Origin: Paenibacillus sp. Soil750
GTDB taxonomy: Bacteria; Bacillota; Bacilli; Paenibacillales; NBRC-103111
DNA: 64,000 nt
NCBI RefSeq assembly: GCF_001428045.1
Contig: NZ_LMSD01000005.1
Location: forward strand, 124,001 to 188,000
Direction of reading: 5' to 3'
Positions 18,174 to 30,700 of the stretch are shown in pieces. The notes under the pieces are model-generated. The model made no database searches. It saw only the letters and a list, made by a program, of their open reading frames with translations, and was not told the DNA's origin. The position numbers and the translations under genes are program-made. Positions within the stretch are counted from its first letter, which is position 1; each line of letters opens with the position of its first letter.

Positions 18174-18206
18174 AAAAAAGCGGAAGAACCGAAGTTCCCC
18201 CGCTTT
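18174..18206 (-). terminator. Terminator of the ATP synthase operon
   Basis: The minus strand reads AAAGCGGGGGAAC-TTCG-GTTCTTCCGCTTTTTT, a 13-bp stem (one G-T pair) with a TTCG tetraloop and a T-tract, a few bases after atpC. Confidence 0.95.
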
Positions 18207-18217
18207 ATTTCATCTAT

Positions 18218-18622
18218 TTATTTCCCGGACACACCGATACGATTTAATGCTCTTTGTAAGGAAGCTTCAGCACGTTTGAAATCTACGTTATCTTGCTTCG
18301 TTTCTGCAAGACGTTTCTCCGCACGCTCTTTCGCTGCTCTCGCACGATCGATATCAATTTGTTCAGGCAGCTCGGCGCTTTCCGCCAAAATAACCACCTT
18401 ATCCTTGCGCACTTCCATGAAACCGCCGTTCACTGCGATGACTTCGTCTTTGGAGCCCGCTTTCTTCACAGTAATCGGAGCAATTCTAAGTGGAGTGACC
18501 AATGGAATGTGATTCGGCAGAATTCCAAGCTCCCCTTCAGCACCCTTCACGCTAACCATGTCAACTTGTTCAGCGTACACTTTGCGCTCCGGTGTTACAA
18601 TTTCCAGTAGGAATGTACTCAC
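18218..18622 (-). CDS. atpC: ATP synthase F1 subunit epsilon
   Basis: Central-stalk subunit that couples rotation and regulates ATP hydrolysis. The 134 residues comprise an N-terminal beta-sandwich (LEIVTPERKVYAEQVDMVSVKGAEGELGILPNHIPL begins it) and a C-terminal helical hairpin (about 90-134). It is the last gene of the atp operon, followed by a strong terminator. Confidence 0.96.
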   Translation of the reverse strand: MSTFLLEIVTPERKVYAEQVDMVSVKGAEGELGILPNHIPLVTPLRIAPITVKKAGSKDEVIAVNGGFMEVRKDKVVILAESAELPEQIDIDRARAAKERAEKRLAETKQDNVDFKRAEASLQRALNRIGVSGK

Positions 18623-18677
18623 TTGGATTCTCCTTCCTTAGAGTTTAGCAAAAGCTGATCTTAGCAAGATGCCAAGC

Positions 18678-20117
<1,440 letters not shown>

Positions 20118-20123
20118 TTATCA

Positions 20124-20981
20124 TTATGCGTTCGCGTTTGCTCCAGCGACGATTTCCGAAATTTCTTGCGTAATCGAAGCTTGGCGTGCACGGTTGTAAG
20201 CCAATGTGTAGCTGCTGATCATCTTCGTTGCATTCTTCGTAGCGGAGTTCATCGCTGTCATTCTCGCGCCAAACTCACTTGCTTTACCTTCCAGAACAGC
20301 ACTGTAAATAAGCGTCTCAGCATATTTAGGGAGCAGTACTTCCAGAACGCCTTCCGGTGACGGCTCATACTCATAGCTAGCTGCAGCCACGCCGGATACA
20401 TCTTCCATAGGAAGCAGACGAATCATGGTTGGAATTTGGGTAATCGCGTTTTGGAACTTGTTGTAAATCAGGAACAGTTGGTCATACGTACCGTTAACGA
20501 AATTAGCAACCGCTGCTGTTGCAACAGGCTTAATATCCGAGAATTTAGGCGTATCCGGAACACCGGTTACTTCTTCAACAATCGGAATATTTCGTTTCGA
20601 GAAGAAATTGCTTCCTTTACGTCCGATTACGAAGACGGAGTACTCAGCTGTTGATTTATGATTTTCACGAATTTCAGTCATTGCTTTACGCAACACGTTG
20701 GCATTGTAACCACCAGCTAGACCACGATCGGAAGTAATGACCAAATAGGCCGTTTTCTTCACTTCACGTGACTGTAGCATCGGGTGCTTCACGCCTTTAG
20801 TGCCAGCTGCAATGCTTGCAACCACTTCTTTCAACTTCTCGGAGTACGGACGTGCCGCTTCCGCTGATTGCTGTGCTCTACGTAAGTTAGCTGCTGCAAC
20901 CATTTCCATTGCTCTCGTGATTTGCTTCGTGCTTTGTGTGGATTTAATTTGGCGCTTAATCTCGCGCATTCCTTTTGCCAT
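20124..20981 (-). CDS. atpG: ATP synthase F1 subunit gamma
   Basis: Rotor shaft of F1, 285 residues. Family signatures at both ends are MAKGMREIKRQIKSTQSTKQITRAM and ARQASITQEISEIVAGANA, the coiled-coil termini that sit inside the alpha3beta3 ring. ITSDRGLAGGYNANV is the central conserved motif. It lies between atpA and atpD in the standard order. Confidence 0.96.
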   Translation of the reverse strand: MAKGMREIKRQIKSTQSTKQITRAMEMVAAANLRRAQQSAEAARPYSEKLKEVVASIAAGTKGVKHPMLQSREVKKTAYLVITSDRGLAGGYNANVLRKAMTEIRENHKSTAEYSVFVIGRKGSNFFSKRNIPIVEEVTGVPDTPKFSDIKPVATAAVANFVNGTYDQLFLIYNKFQNAITQIPTMIRLLPMEDVSGVAAASYEYEPSPEGVLEVLLPKYAETLIYSAVLEGKASEFGARMTAMNSATKNATKMISSYTLAYNRARQASITQEISEIVAGANANA

Positions 20982-21069
20982 ACCTGCTCACCTCTCTTTT
21001 GAGGCTTAAAAAGCCTTCATTCGAAGACCTGAATTCAGGCGTCCGCCTGCCCAGGATTCACATGGTAGC

Positions 21070-21096
21070 AAGAGCTTCACTTGACATGAAGCTCTT
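21070..21096 (-). other. Intercistronic hairpin between atpA and atpG
   Basis: AAGAGCTTCA and TGAAGCTCTT form a perfect 10-bp stem with a 7-base loop and no T-tract. A role in mRNA processing or in setting relative subunit yields is possible; it should not stop transcription. Confidence 0.5.
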
Positions 21097-21106
21097 CCTT
21101 CATGAT

Positions 21107-22627
<1,521 letters not shown>

Positions 22628-22653
22628 TCACCCCTATTCTTACAGTGGTTATA

Positions 22654-23187
22654 TTAAACTAACGCTTTGGCCAAACGATCAAGTTTGCCTGCCAAGCTTC
22701 CATCATATAAACGATCACCGATACGTACTTGAATGCCGCCGAGCAGCTTAGGCTCAACTACAGACGAAACACGGATCGTTTTACCAGTTACTTTACTGAA
22801 ATGTGAAGCTATCTCAGCTTGTTGTGCATCCGAAAGTACGTATGCAGAGTATACAGTCGCACTCGCTTGACCAAGCGCTTCATTTGCAACTTTGGCATAA
22901 TCGTTCGCCAAAGCAGAAACAATGGACTGTCTACCTTTATCAATCAAGACAAGCAGCGTGTTCCACACCGGTTCGGAAACTTTGCCTTCGAAAATCTGCT
23001 TCAGCAGGTCCGTTTTAGCGGTATTCCCGATGTTCGGATGGTTCAGGAACTTCTGCAAGTCTGCATTATCCCTAATCGCACTAGCTACAGATTTAAGCTC
23101 ATCTTCAACTTGGGAAATAATATTCTTTTCCTTCGCTACTTCGAATAAAGCTTTGGCATAACGCTTCGCTACGACGATGTCACTCAT
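22654..23187 (-). CDS. atpH: ATP synthase F1 subunit delta
   Basis: Peripheral-stalk connector (OSCP equivalent) between F1 and subunit b. The 177 residues begin VAKRYAKALFEVAKEK and end PKLLGGIQVRIGDRLYDGSLAGKL, both diagnostic of the family. Its ATG overlaps the atpF stop as ATGA. Confidence 0.96.
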   Translation of the reverse strand: MSDIVVAKRYAKALFEVAKEKNIISQVEDELKSVASAIRDNADLQKFLNHPNIGNTAKTDLLKQIFEGKVSEPVWNTLLVLIDKGRQSIVSALANDYAKVANEALGQASATVYSAYVLSDAQQAEIASHFSKVTGKTIRVSSVVEPKLLGGIQVRIGDRLYDGSLAGKLDRLAKALV

Positions 23188-23669
23188 ACGTTGCCTCCTA
23201 CCTCTTTGAGGTAATGCTCAACAAGTTCTTCTTGTGACTTTTCGTCGATTTGTTTCTCAATAATTTTGGATGCGATCAGAACGGACATCGCGCCAACTTG
23301 GCTGCGAAGAGCGGCAACCGCTTTGTTCTTCTCATTTTCGATATCTTTAAGCGCTTCGTCTTTCAAACGGTTTGCTTCTGCACTAGCTGCATGAATAATA
23401 TCATCCGCTTGCTTGGAGCCTGTGTGCTTCGCTTGCTCAATGATGTCGTAAGCTTCCTTACGAGTTTGTTGCAGCGCTTGCTTTTGTTCCTCCAACAGTT
23501 GCTCTGCCTGTTTACGGCTAGTTTCAGCTGTTTGAATTTGGTCTTTCACCAATTGTCTGCGTTTCTCCATCATGCCGAACAGAGGACCGAACGCAAATTT
23601 AGAAAGCAACAAATATAAAATTAAAAACGCGACAAGTTGTATCCAAAATGTGGACCATTCAATATGCAA
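23184..23669 (-). CDS. atpF: ATP synthase Fo subunit b
   Basis: Peripheral stalk subunit of 161 residues. One N-terminal membrane helix (about 7-27) is followed by a long charged coiled coil rich in Glu, Lys, Gln and Ala. The start is TTG (MHIEWSTFWIQ), with AAGGGAG about 10 bases upstream; no ATG lies at the expected N-terminus. The stop overlaps atpH. Confidence 0.94.
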   Translation of the reverse strand: MHIEWSTFWIQLVAFLILYLLLSKFAFGPLFGMMEKRRQLVKDQIQTAETSRKQAEQLLEEQKQALQQTRKEAYDIIEQAKHTGSKQADDIIHAASAEANRLKDEALKDIENEKNKAVAALRSQVGAMSVLIASKIIEKQIDEKSQEELVEHYLKEVGGNV

Positions 23670-23708
23670 GTAACGTCACTCCCTTCTGATAACATGGGCA
23701 AAACGAAG

Positions 23709-23738
23709 GCGTGGTGGCGACTTCGGCCATCAACGCCA
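23709..23738 (-). other. Intercistronic stem-loop between atpE and atpF
   Basis: GGCGTTGATGGC and GCCACCACGCC pair imperfectly around a short loop in the 78-bp gap after atpE. Such a structure could stabilise the upstream atpE message, whose product is needed in excess; that role is inference. Confidence 0.4.
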
Positions 23739-23747
23739 AGCGGTTTC

Positions 23748-23987
<240 letters not shown>

Positions 23988-24050
23988 CTAAACTCTTAGG
24001 TTTTGTTTGTTTTATAAGTGACTCGAGACTTCCCGAGGTAAGTCTAATGC

Positions 24051-24758
24051 TTAGTGCTTTTCTTCATGAATCAATGTTTGTGAGATATAAACCATGGTCA
24101 ACATCGTGAATACGAAGGCTTGAATCGCACCTACGAACACACTGAAGCCCTGCCATACGAAGAGAGGCGCAATTCCAAACCAACCTGCTCCAATAATGAC
24201 AGATATCATGATTTCACCTGCATAAATGTTACCGTAAAGACGGAACGCAAGCGTAAGCGGCTTCGATACAACTTCAATTAAATGAAGGATCAACATTGCC
24301 CCTTTGAACTCAAAGTAATGCGCGAAGTAATGCTTCGTGTTACGAGTTATCCCTAAGTAATGACTTAGTACGATAACAACTACCGTTAGTGCTCCTGTAA
24401 CAGCGATATCAGCTGTCGGTGATTTCCACCAAGATACATGATCTTCCGTCACGATTGAGAAAGGAAGGCCGAGCATGTTGCCGATAAAGATATACATGAT
24501 GAGCGTAAGACCAAGTGCGATAAAACCTTTGCCATGCTTGGAACCGATCGTGCTTCCAATAATGCCTTCTACGAACTCAATCGTCCATTCCATGAAGTTT
24601 TGAAGTTTCGAAGGATTTGTTACGGATGCTCGGCTCGCTCCTGCAATAGCAAGAATTAACACGATAACTGTGGTAATCCCGATCATCAGTAGTGCTGATG
24701 CATCGAAATCAATACCAAACCAATTATATATTGGCGCGTGATGTTCCATATTTTCCAT
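24051..24758 (-). CDS. atpB: ATP synthase Fo subunit a
   Basis: Stator channel subunit that delivers protons to the c ring. The 235 residues form five or six helices; the essential arginine lies in KPLTLAFRLYGNIYAGEI. Start MENMEHHAPIYNWFG at 24758 is preceded by AAAGGGGTG, which is itself inside the five-codon-longer frame, so the inner ATG is preferred. Confidence 0.96.
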   Translation of the reverse strand: MENMEHHAPIYNWFGIDFDASALLMIGITTVIVLILAIAGASRASVTNPSKLQNFMEWTIEFVEGIIGSTIGSKHGKGFIALGLTLIMYIFIGNMLGLPFSIVTEDHVSWWKSPTADIAVTGALTVVVIVLSHYLGITRNTKHYFAHYFEFKGAMLILHLIEVVSKPLTLAFRLYGNIYAGEIMISVIIGAGWFGIAPLFVWQGFSVFVGAIQAFVFTMLTMVYISQTLIHEEKH

Positions 24759-24795
24759 TTTCACCCCTTTCATCCGTTGAAGTTACATCGTGGAA

Positions 24796-25176
24796 TTACT
24801 TCTTTGACTTCTTAATAGAAAGAATACCCAGTACGAGTGTTGCCAATTGAGCAAAAAAGTATCCAACAATCGTCGTGGTTAATGCAACATGTTCGGGATA
24901 CCTGACGGCAATCAAACCGACAAACCCCGCGATTGCTGCCCTTGTCAGAAAGCCAAGGGTTACCTTGCGCCCTGACTGCTCTATCGCAGCTGCTGCCAGC
25001 TTGTTAATCTTCCAGGCTAAGAACCTTGCATTGATCATACTTGCACAAGCTCCAAGCATTATCCCCGCAACGTAAATCCGGTAATCGACAAGAAGCGCCC
25101 ATGCAGCCAAACAAAAGGATAAAAAGAAAAGAAATACATTTTGAACCGTTTTCAGAGTGGCTGAAAAGTCGTCCAT
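24796..25176 (-). CDS. atpI: ATP synthase subunit I (AtpI)
   Basis: Small four-helix membrane protein of 126 residues at the head of the atp operon, thought to assist c-ring assembly or Mg2+ supply. The hydrophobic profile (segments near 14-30, 34-52, 72-92 and 98-118) and position upstream of atpB support the call. Two adjacent ATGs exist; the inner one (25176) has better spacing to GGAGGG and overlaps the upstream stop by one base. Confidence 0.85.
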   Translation of the reverse strand: MDDFSATLKTVQNVFLFFLSFCLAAWALLVDYRIYVAGIMLGACASMINARFLAWKINKLAAAAIEQSGRKVTLGFLTRAAIAGFVGLIAVRYPEHVALTTTIVGYFFAQLATLVLGILSIKKSKK

Positions 25177-25397
25177 CATAGCCCTCCGTACCGCTTAATC
25201 ATGAAGTAAATGCTCATGATGCCGGTTACAAGCCCAAGTAAAAACCCGACTAACAACCAGATCTGTCCACCTAGTGCGCCACTCAACCAATCGCCGAAGA
25301 AATATCCGGCTGCCAAACATACGACAAGGTCTATGCCAATTGCACTAGTTAACGCTACTGCCCGCCAAGGATTATCATTGGAATTTGGCCGTTTCAT
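25176..25397 (-). CDS. AtpZ/AtpI-family protein
   Basis: First gene of the atp operon. The 73-residue protein has two membrane helices, the second with LLVGFLLGLVTGIMSIYFMIK, and the DWLSGALGG loop seen in AtpZ/AtpI proteins. Start MKRPNSNDNPWRAV at 25397 follows CAGGAGGGTGCA; the frame extends eight codons upstream through that SD. Together with atpI it suggests the dual AtpZ/AtpI arrangement found in alkaliphile-type and Paenibacillus operons. Confidence 0.85.
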   Translation of the reverse strand: MKRPNSNDNPWRAVALTSAIGIDLVVCLAAGYFFGDWLSGALGGQIWLLVGFLLGLVTGIMSIYFMIKRYGGL

Positions 25398-25466
25398 TGC
25401 ACCCTCCTGGGTGTTTTCCACATGGGAAAACGCGTCTCGTAGCTCATCTGCTACGAATCCTCATTC

Positions 25467-25496
25467 ATTGTATCGAAGCCATGCTAAGTTTGTCAA
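25467..25496 (-). promoter_or_regulatory. Sigma-A promoter of the ATP synthase operon
   Basis: A consensus TTGACA (25491-25496) and TACAAT (25467-25472) are separated by 18 bases on the minus strand, about 70 bases before the first gene. This is the best promoter match in the window. Confidence 0.85.
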
Positions 25497-25525
25497 TTGA
25501 CGGAACTTCATTTGTCACATCTCAC

Positions 25526-25552
25526 AAAACTCCTTAGAGCCTTGCGGCTCTA
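25526..25552 (-). terminator. Possible weak terminator after mnaA
   Basis: TAGAGCC-GCAA-GGCTCTA, a 7-bp stem with a GNRA loop, is followed on the minus strand by AAGGAG and TTTT. The displaced, short T-run makes termination uncertain. Confidence 0.4.
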
Positions 25553-25620
25553 GGGTTTGCGCTTTTTCAAACCGAACAGTCCAACTGTACGCTGTAGCGT
25601 TTGTCATGATTTTGTCACGG

Positions 25621-26757
25621 TTAGAAAGATTCCGGGCGTTCAGTAGTCCTACCGAAGTGATGAAGAATCGCTTGAACAATGCGTTCAGACGCTTTTCCGT
25701 CTCCGTAAGGGTTCGCAGCTTGGCTCATTTTATTGTACTGATCTGGATCTGTCAGTAGCGCGCGCGCACGTGTGTAGACCACTTCTTCATCCGTACCAAC
25801 TAGCTCTAAAGTCCCTGCTTGGATGCCTTCTGGACGCTCTGTCGTATCACGAAGAACGAGAGCTGGAACACCGAAGGTCGGCGCCTCTTCTTGAAGACCG
25901 CCAGAGTCTGTCAGAATCATGTACGTATATGGATAGAAATTATGCAATTCAAAAACGTCAAGCGGATCGATCAGCTTGATGCGTGGGTGATTGCCTAGAA
26001 TTTCATGAGCAGGCTCGAGAACTACCGGATTCGGATGAACCGGGTAAACAATCGCAATATCCTCAAACTCATCAGCGATACGTTTCACGGCACGGAATAT
26101 TTGGCGATGCGGCTCACCTTGAGCTTCCCGGCGATGAGCCGTCATCAAGATCAACCTGCGGCCTGCCGCCCATTCCAGCACGGGGTGATTGAACTTCTCC
26201 TGCACCGTGTACTTAAACACGTCTATGGCTGTATTACCCGTCACATAAATTTGGGACTCTGATTTATTTTCTTTACGCAGGTTTTCTGCGGATTGCTGTG
26301 TTGGCGCAAAATGAAGATCAGCAAGAACACCCGTTAATTGACGATTCATTTCCTCTGGATATGGCGACAATTTGTTCCACGTACGGAGACCCGCTTCCAC
26401 GTGTCCTACTTGGATCTGCTGCATGAAAGCTGCATAGCTGGCAAGGAACGTTGTTAGTGTGTCCCCATGCACGAGAATTAGATCTGGCTTCGCTTCTTGG
26501 AACACAGGCTCCAAACCTTGCAGCACACGCATCGTAATCTCATTCAGTGTTTGGCGATCCTTCATAACGTTAAGATCAAAGTTCGGTGTGATTTTGAAAA
26601 TATCAAGCACTTGGTCCAACATCTGACGATGTTGTGCGGTTACGCATACCAGAGACTCAATCTGCTCAGGATGCTTCTCCAACTCGAGAATGAGCGGAGC
26701 CATTTTGATAGCTTCAGGTCTTGTTCCGAAGATCGTAATCACTTTTAGACGTTTCAT
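25621..26757 (-). CDS. mnaA: UDP-N-acetylglucosamine 2-epimerase (non-hydrolysing)
   Basis: Interconverts UDP-GlcNAc and UDP-ManNAc for wall teichoic acid or secondary cell-wall polymer synthesis in the cytoplasm. The 378 residues show the family start KVITIFGTRPEAIKMAPL, HGDTLTTFL, HVEAGLRTW and ILTDSGGLQEEAP. In B. subtilis mnaA also lies between upp and the atp operon. The SLH proteins in this window would need a pyruvylated ManNAc-containing polymer for anchoring, which gives a plausible but unproven link. Confidence 0.95.
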   Translation of the reverse strand: MKRLKVITIFGTRPEAIKMAPLILELEKHPEQIESLVCVTAQHRQMLDQVLDIFKITPNFDLNVMKDRQTLNEITMRVLQGLEPVFQEAKPDLILVHGDTLTTFLASYAAFMQQIQVGHVEAGLRTWNKLSPYPEEMNRQLTGVLADLHFAPTQQSAENLRKENKSESQIYVTGNTAIDVFKYTVQEKFNHPVLEWAAGRRLILMTAHRREAQGEPHRQIFRAVKRIADEFEDIAIVYPVHPNPVVLEPAHEILGNHPRIKLIDPLDVFELHNFYPYTYMILTDSGGLQEEAPTFGVPALVLRDTTERPEGIQAGTLELVGTDEEVVYTRARALLTDPDQYNKMSQAANPYGDGKASERIVQAILHHFGRTTERPESF

Positions 26758-26776
26758 CGGTTTCTTCTCCCCTTAA

Positions 26777-26847
26777 AGCTTTCCGTAGGAAAGCTATCTT
26801 CGTAAGCATGAGCTTAGTTTTCTTACAGGAAAACTGACTTCGTAAGC
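26777..26847. repeat. Intergenic palindromic repeat, copy B (mnaA-upp)
   Basis: Two hairpins in tandem: AGCTTTCC-GTA-GGAAAGCT followed by CTTCGTAAGCATGAGCTTA, then AGTTTTC-TTACAG-GAAAACT followed by ACTTCGTAAGC. The tails match copy A at 13724 (CTTCG.AAGCATG..CTTA). The element fills the gap between upp and mnaA. Confidence 0.6.
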
Positions 26848-26866
26848 TTTACTTTTGTTCAAAAAA

Positions 26867-27496
26867 TTAATCCGTGCCGTACAATCGATCCCCTGCATCC
26901 CCGAGACCTGGCACAATGTAGCCATGATCATTCAAATGATCATCAACCGCTGCGACGTAAATATCAACGTCTGGATGTTCTTTTTGTACAGAAGCTACGC
27001 CCTCAGGTGCTGCAATGAGACACATTAGCTTAATACGTGAGCAGCCTCTGCTTTTCAGCACGTCAATTGCTGCATTGGCAGATCCGCCTGTTGCAAGCAT
27101 AGGATCAATAACGAGCAAATCCCGCTCCAACACATCGGTTGGCAACTTCACATAGTACTCAACAGGTTGAAGCGTATCCGGATCGCGGTAAAGACCAACA
27201 TGTCCTACTTTTGCAGCTGGCATCAGCTTTAACACACCGTCAACCATACCTAACCCCGCGCGCAAAATAGGAATCAGCCCTAACATTCTACCCGAGATAA
27301 CTTGGCAATCTGCTGTTGTAACCGGCGTTTTCACTTGCACTTGTTGTAGTGGCAGATCTCTTGTAATTTCATACACCATTAATGTAGCAACTTCATCGAC
27401 AAGGGCTCTAAAATCCTTCGTTGTTGTGTTCTCATCCCGAATATAAGTAAGCTTATGCTGGATAAGCGGATGATCGCAAATATGTACTTTACCCAT
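26867..27496 (-). CDS. upp: Uracil phosphoribosyltransferase
   Basis: Pyrimidine salvage enzyme making UMP from uracil and PRPP. The 209 residues contain the PRPP loop [14 protein letters not shown] and the uracil-binding C-terminus [34 protein letters not shown] is a further signature. It is preceded by AGGAGG and an extended -10 promoter. In B. subtilis it follows glyA directly; here about 11.7 kb of carbohydrate genes lie between. Confidence 0.97.
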   Translation of the reverse strand: MGKVHICDHPLIQHKLTYIRDENTTTKDFRALVDEVATLMVYEITRDLPLQQVQVKTPVTTADCQVISGRMLGLIPILRAGLGMVDGVLKLMPAAKVGHVGLYRDPDTLQPVEYYVKLPTDVLERDLLVIDPMLATGGSANAAIDVLKSRGCSRIKLMCLIAAPEGVASVQKEHPDVDIYVAAVDDHLNDHGYIVPGLGDAGDRLYGTD

Positions 27497-27539
27497 ATGT
27501 TCCTCCTAATTAAGCTTATAGGTCAGGCAAACCTCGTCC

Positions 27540-27548
27540 ATTATATCA
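27540..27548 (-). promoter_or_regulatory. Extended -10 promoter element of upp
   Basis: TGATATAAT, about 45 bases before upp, is a consensus -10 with the TG extension. No good -35 sits at the expected distance, as is common for extended -10 promoters. Confidence 0.55.
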
Positions 27549-27642
27549 TATGTTATCCAACTTATCTGCTGTAGAACCGCCATTTCTCTTGATGACTACT
27601 ACAACGAAGCAGCTTGGTTTTCCTGCGGTTATAAAATCATGA

Positions 27643-27699
27643 CAAAAAACCCTCGTGAACCGCACTTTCCAATCGGAAAATGGGCTCATACAAGGGTTT
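27643..27699 (-). terminator. Terminator of the carbohydrate gene cluster
   Basis: AACCCTTGT and ACGAGGGTT form the base of a stem that encloses an inner TTTTCC-GATT-GGAAA hairpin, followed by TTTTTTG. It lies just past the glycosidase gene. Confidence 0.85.
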
Positions 27700-27710
27700 G
27701 CATGTGAGGT

Positions 27711-30700
27711 TTAGCTGGCGTTAACCAGCAACAATTGAACGCCGGTCAGCCCGCAGCTGACCAAACAATAGCGATCCGTCCATATGTGATCGGCACCTGC
27801 ATCGACCCAACCGATTTTATCGGTGAAGCTGGTGGGGCCAACAAAGGTGACTTCCCCTTTTAGATGATGATGGGGTCCAAATGTATTGCGCCCGCTGGTC
27901 AGCAGTTCGATTTGGAGCTGTACCTGTTCGCTCACTATTTCATCTGTTACGTCCAGCTGGTGGGCTCCCCATAGAATCGTATGGGTGGTTCCACCATTCA
28001 CTGTGATGCTCATAGCTGGACAGCGCATAGCGTCCCACTGAAGGACGAGCCTTCCGTTATTGTTGCGAATATGTTTCAACACTTGCTCGGGTAAGGTAAT
28101 CGTTTTGTCTGCGGTCACTCGTCCTGAATAGAACACCAATCCCTGCGTCGTGACGTCCGTCAAGTGAAGCTGCTTCGGCAGTGTGGTTAACGTGAATGGA
28201 CCTTCCGTCCACAACGCCTCGCGCTCTGCCTGCTCCCAGCCGCCATGTGGCTTCACAGCGAATGGCCCCAGCACATACATGCTTTCGACTTCAACATCGA
28301 ATAAGAGCTTATTGCGAATTGGAGCCAAATTAGCACCTGCCACACCGAAGAACCGATAGACATCATCGTTACAGTAAAAGGGTCCTGACATGCGGATACG
28401 GTTATGACCCTCCCGTACAAATTCGCCGATTCTCAGCGTTGGGAAGCTGCGGTCACCGCCAAACCAGCCGTCAGCATCCTCCGCACGAAAAGACTGTCCA
28501 TTGATCGCCAGCTCCCAATGCTCAGGACGCTCAACTGCCAGCTTCCACAGTGAACGATCCGTCTGCCGCATCAACTCAACATCGGTCTCGAAAGTGAACT
28601 CCAACTCCACATGTACAGGTCGTTGCATCGCGATACAATGCTCTTGAATGTTCAACACGTAGGTAGGAGATGACCACTCCCCTCCATCTATTCGATAGGC
28701 GGCATAGTCGAGTGTCAGAGCATTAGGTGCTGACAACTGGTAGTCCCATGGAGCACCTACGTTCGCTTCAACTGCTGAGAATGTCTTCTCAATTGGTAAA
28801 GGAGCTGTTGCCTGAGGCGGTTCTCCGAAAGTGGCCGATTCCGTCGTAACCTTACTGTCCCAAACGGCGAAGAGCTTCGAATCGCCTGGAGCCAGCTTCA
28901 CGCTTGCCGACAACATACGTGCATCAGCTTCGGCCTTTTCTCCTTTTTCCAAATCCATCTCCATCCATATTCGCCGATCAGACGCAGGAATCTTCAACTC
29001 GATTACCTCTGTATCACCCGTATGCACAGCATAAAGCAAGGTCACACCTGGCAATCGCCGTTCCTGCACATAGAGTTTTCGTAATGCTTCCTGTGATGTA
29101 CCCTCCACTGGAAGCCAATCCTGACGTGCTTTCACATGTTCACGCACGTCACTTATTTCCGCAACATGCACAACGCGATCGCACAAGAACCACAAAGACA
29201 ACTCCTCACACCGCTCCCCCTTCAAGTAACGAGGCGCTTCGCCCACCAGAATGACCTTTCCCCCGGCTTCTGCGAATGATTTCAGCAATGCTAAGGTTGA
29301 AGCCTCCAGGGTTAGCACATCACTCACGATCACCGTGTCGTATGACTGCTCCCCAATTTGCAAAACGCCGTCCATGACACGGCCGTAGCGCTCCATCAAC
29401 GTCTCGTCCCCGTAATCGAAATCACGCTGAAGCGCTAATAGTCCATGGGCTAACTCATCCATTCGGTCCTGCATGCGCTCTACAGCACTACTATCCTTCA
29501 CGCTTTGCAGGAGCCAAGCCGATCGCATCGGATGCAGAACAAGAATCCCTGGAGCCGCCTTCCCAAGGGTCAACAAATACGTAAGCCTAGCAAAGTAATC
29601 ATTAAACTGGCTGTACACATCCCACCACGGTTGCTGAACGTAAAGCGAAGGCGGATAATCCCGCTTCCGAACCCCGCGAATCGAATACGATTGCAGATGC
29701 GGGCATAGTCGGTTCACGCCTAGGACAAACTGCCACTCCGCGATGCGCTTCATCTCGCGAAAGCTCAAGTTCCAACCGCAGCAACCGAAGGTTTCTGTAA
29801 TCACGAACGGTTTACCTAACTGCCGCGCTACCGAGGCAGCCTGCTTAGGCAGCAGGACGCTGCGCGGCGTCCGCCCCAGCATATCAATTCCCGGCATATG
29901 CATCCGCTCATACAACGGCATCACGCCAGCCGTATACTGCATCTGGTCCATGAGAGTGTCTTCCCCCATGAAATGACCTGTCAGCTGCCAGCCGTGTGCC
30001 TCGCACCAGTCTGCCACTAGACGAACGGATGTTTGGAATCGTGCACTTACTATATGCCAGAACTGATAGCGTGCGCGATATGCCGCATCCTTCATAGACT
30101 CATCTGCATCTGTTAGAAGCCAACCGATCGCATTCGCAATCGAATCCCCGTAATGCACCGAGAATGCTTGATCCAAATCAACGGACCATGGCACGCCAGA
30201 GAACTTAAACTCATCGGTGAAAATACCCGGCATTCCTCCTTCACCGAAACGCTCCCCCATACGCTGAAAATAAACATCGTGGCACGCCTGCAGAAAAGCT
30301 TCCATCGCATTTTCAGAAAGAATATCAATATAATAAGGATTTACGCGGCACATCACAGCCACTGCTACATCCCAATTCTCGTCCTCTGGACCCTTACCTA
30401 ACATAGTCCTAGCCTCATATAACACCCGCCATTGCTGCTCGTTCTCTCGACGAACAAGCAGGTACAGGAAGTCTGGATCCTGCCTAAGCGCTTCAACCTG
30501 TTGCCCAGCATCCACTCTTTCGACTCGGATACCCTCCAGCGACTTCTGCTGATACGAAGCCCCCAATGCCGGCACAACACCGTTTGCCGTTCCACTAGGC
30601 CAACCGTTCTCATCGTAGCACCAGGCTTCGAGCCCTTGAACCTTAGCCTCGTTCGCCGATATCTCAACCGCATCCAGAAACGCCTCACCCATATAGGGAG

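Noticed and set aside
18640..18675. A further full copy of the palindromic repeat between atpC and atpD
   Set aside because: Only about 12 bases match and the hairpin is absent, so it is mentioned as partial similarity rather than listed as a repeat.
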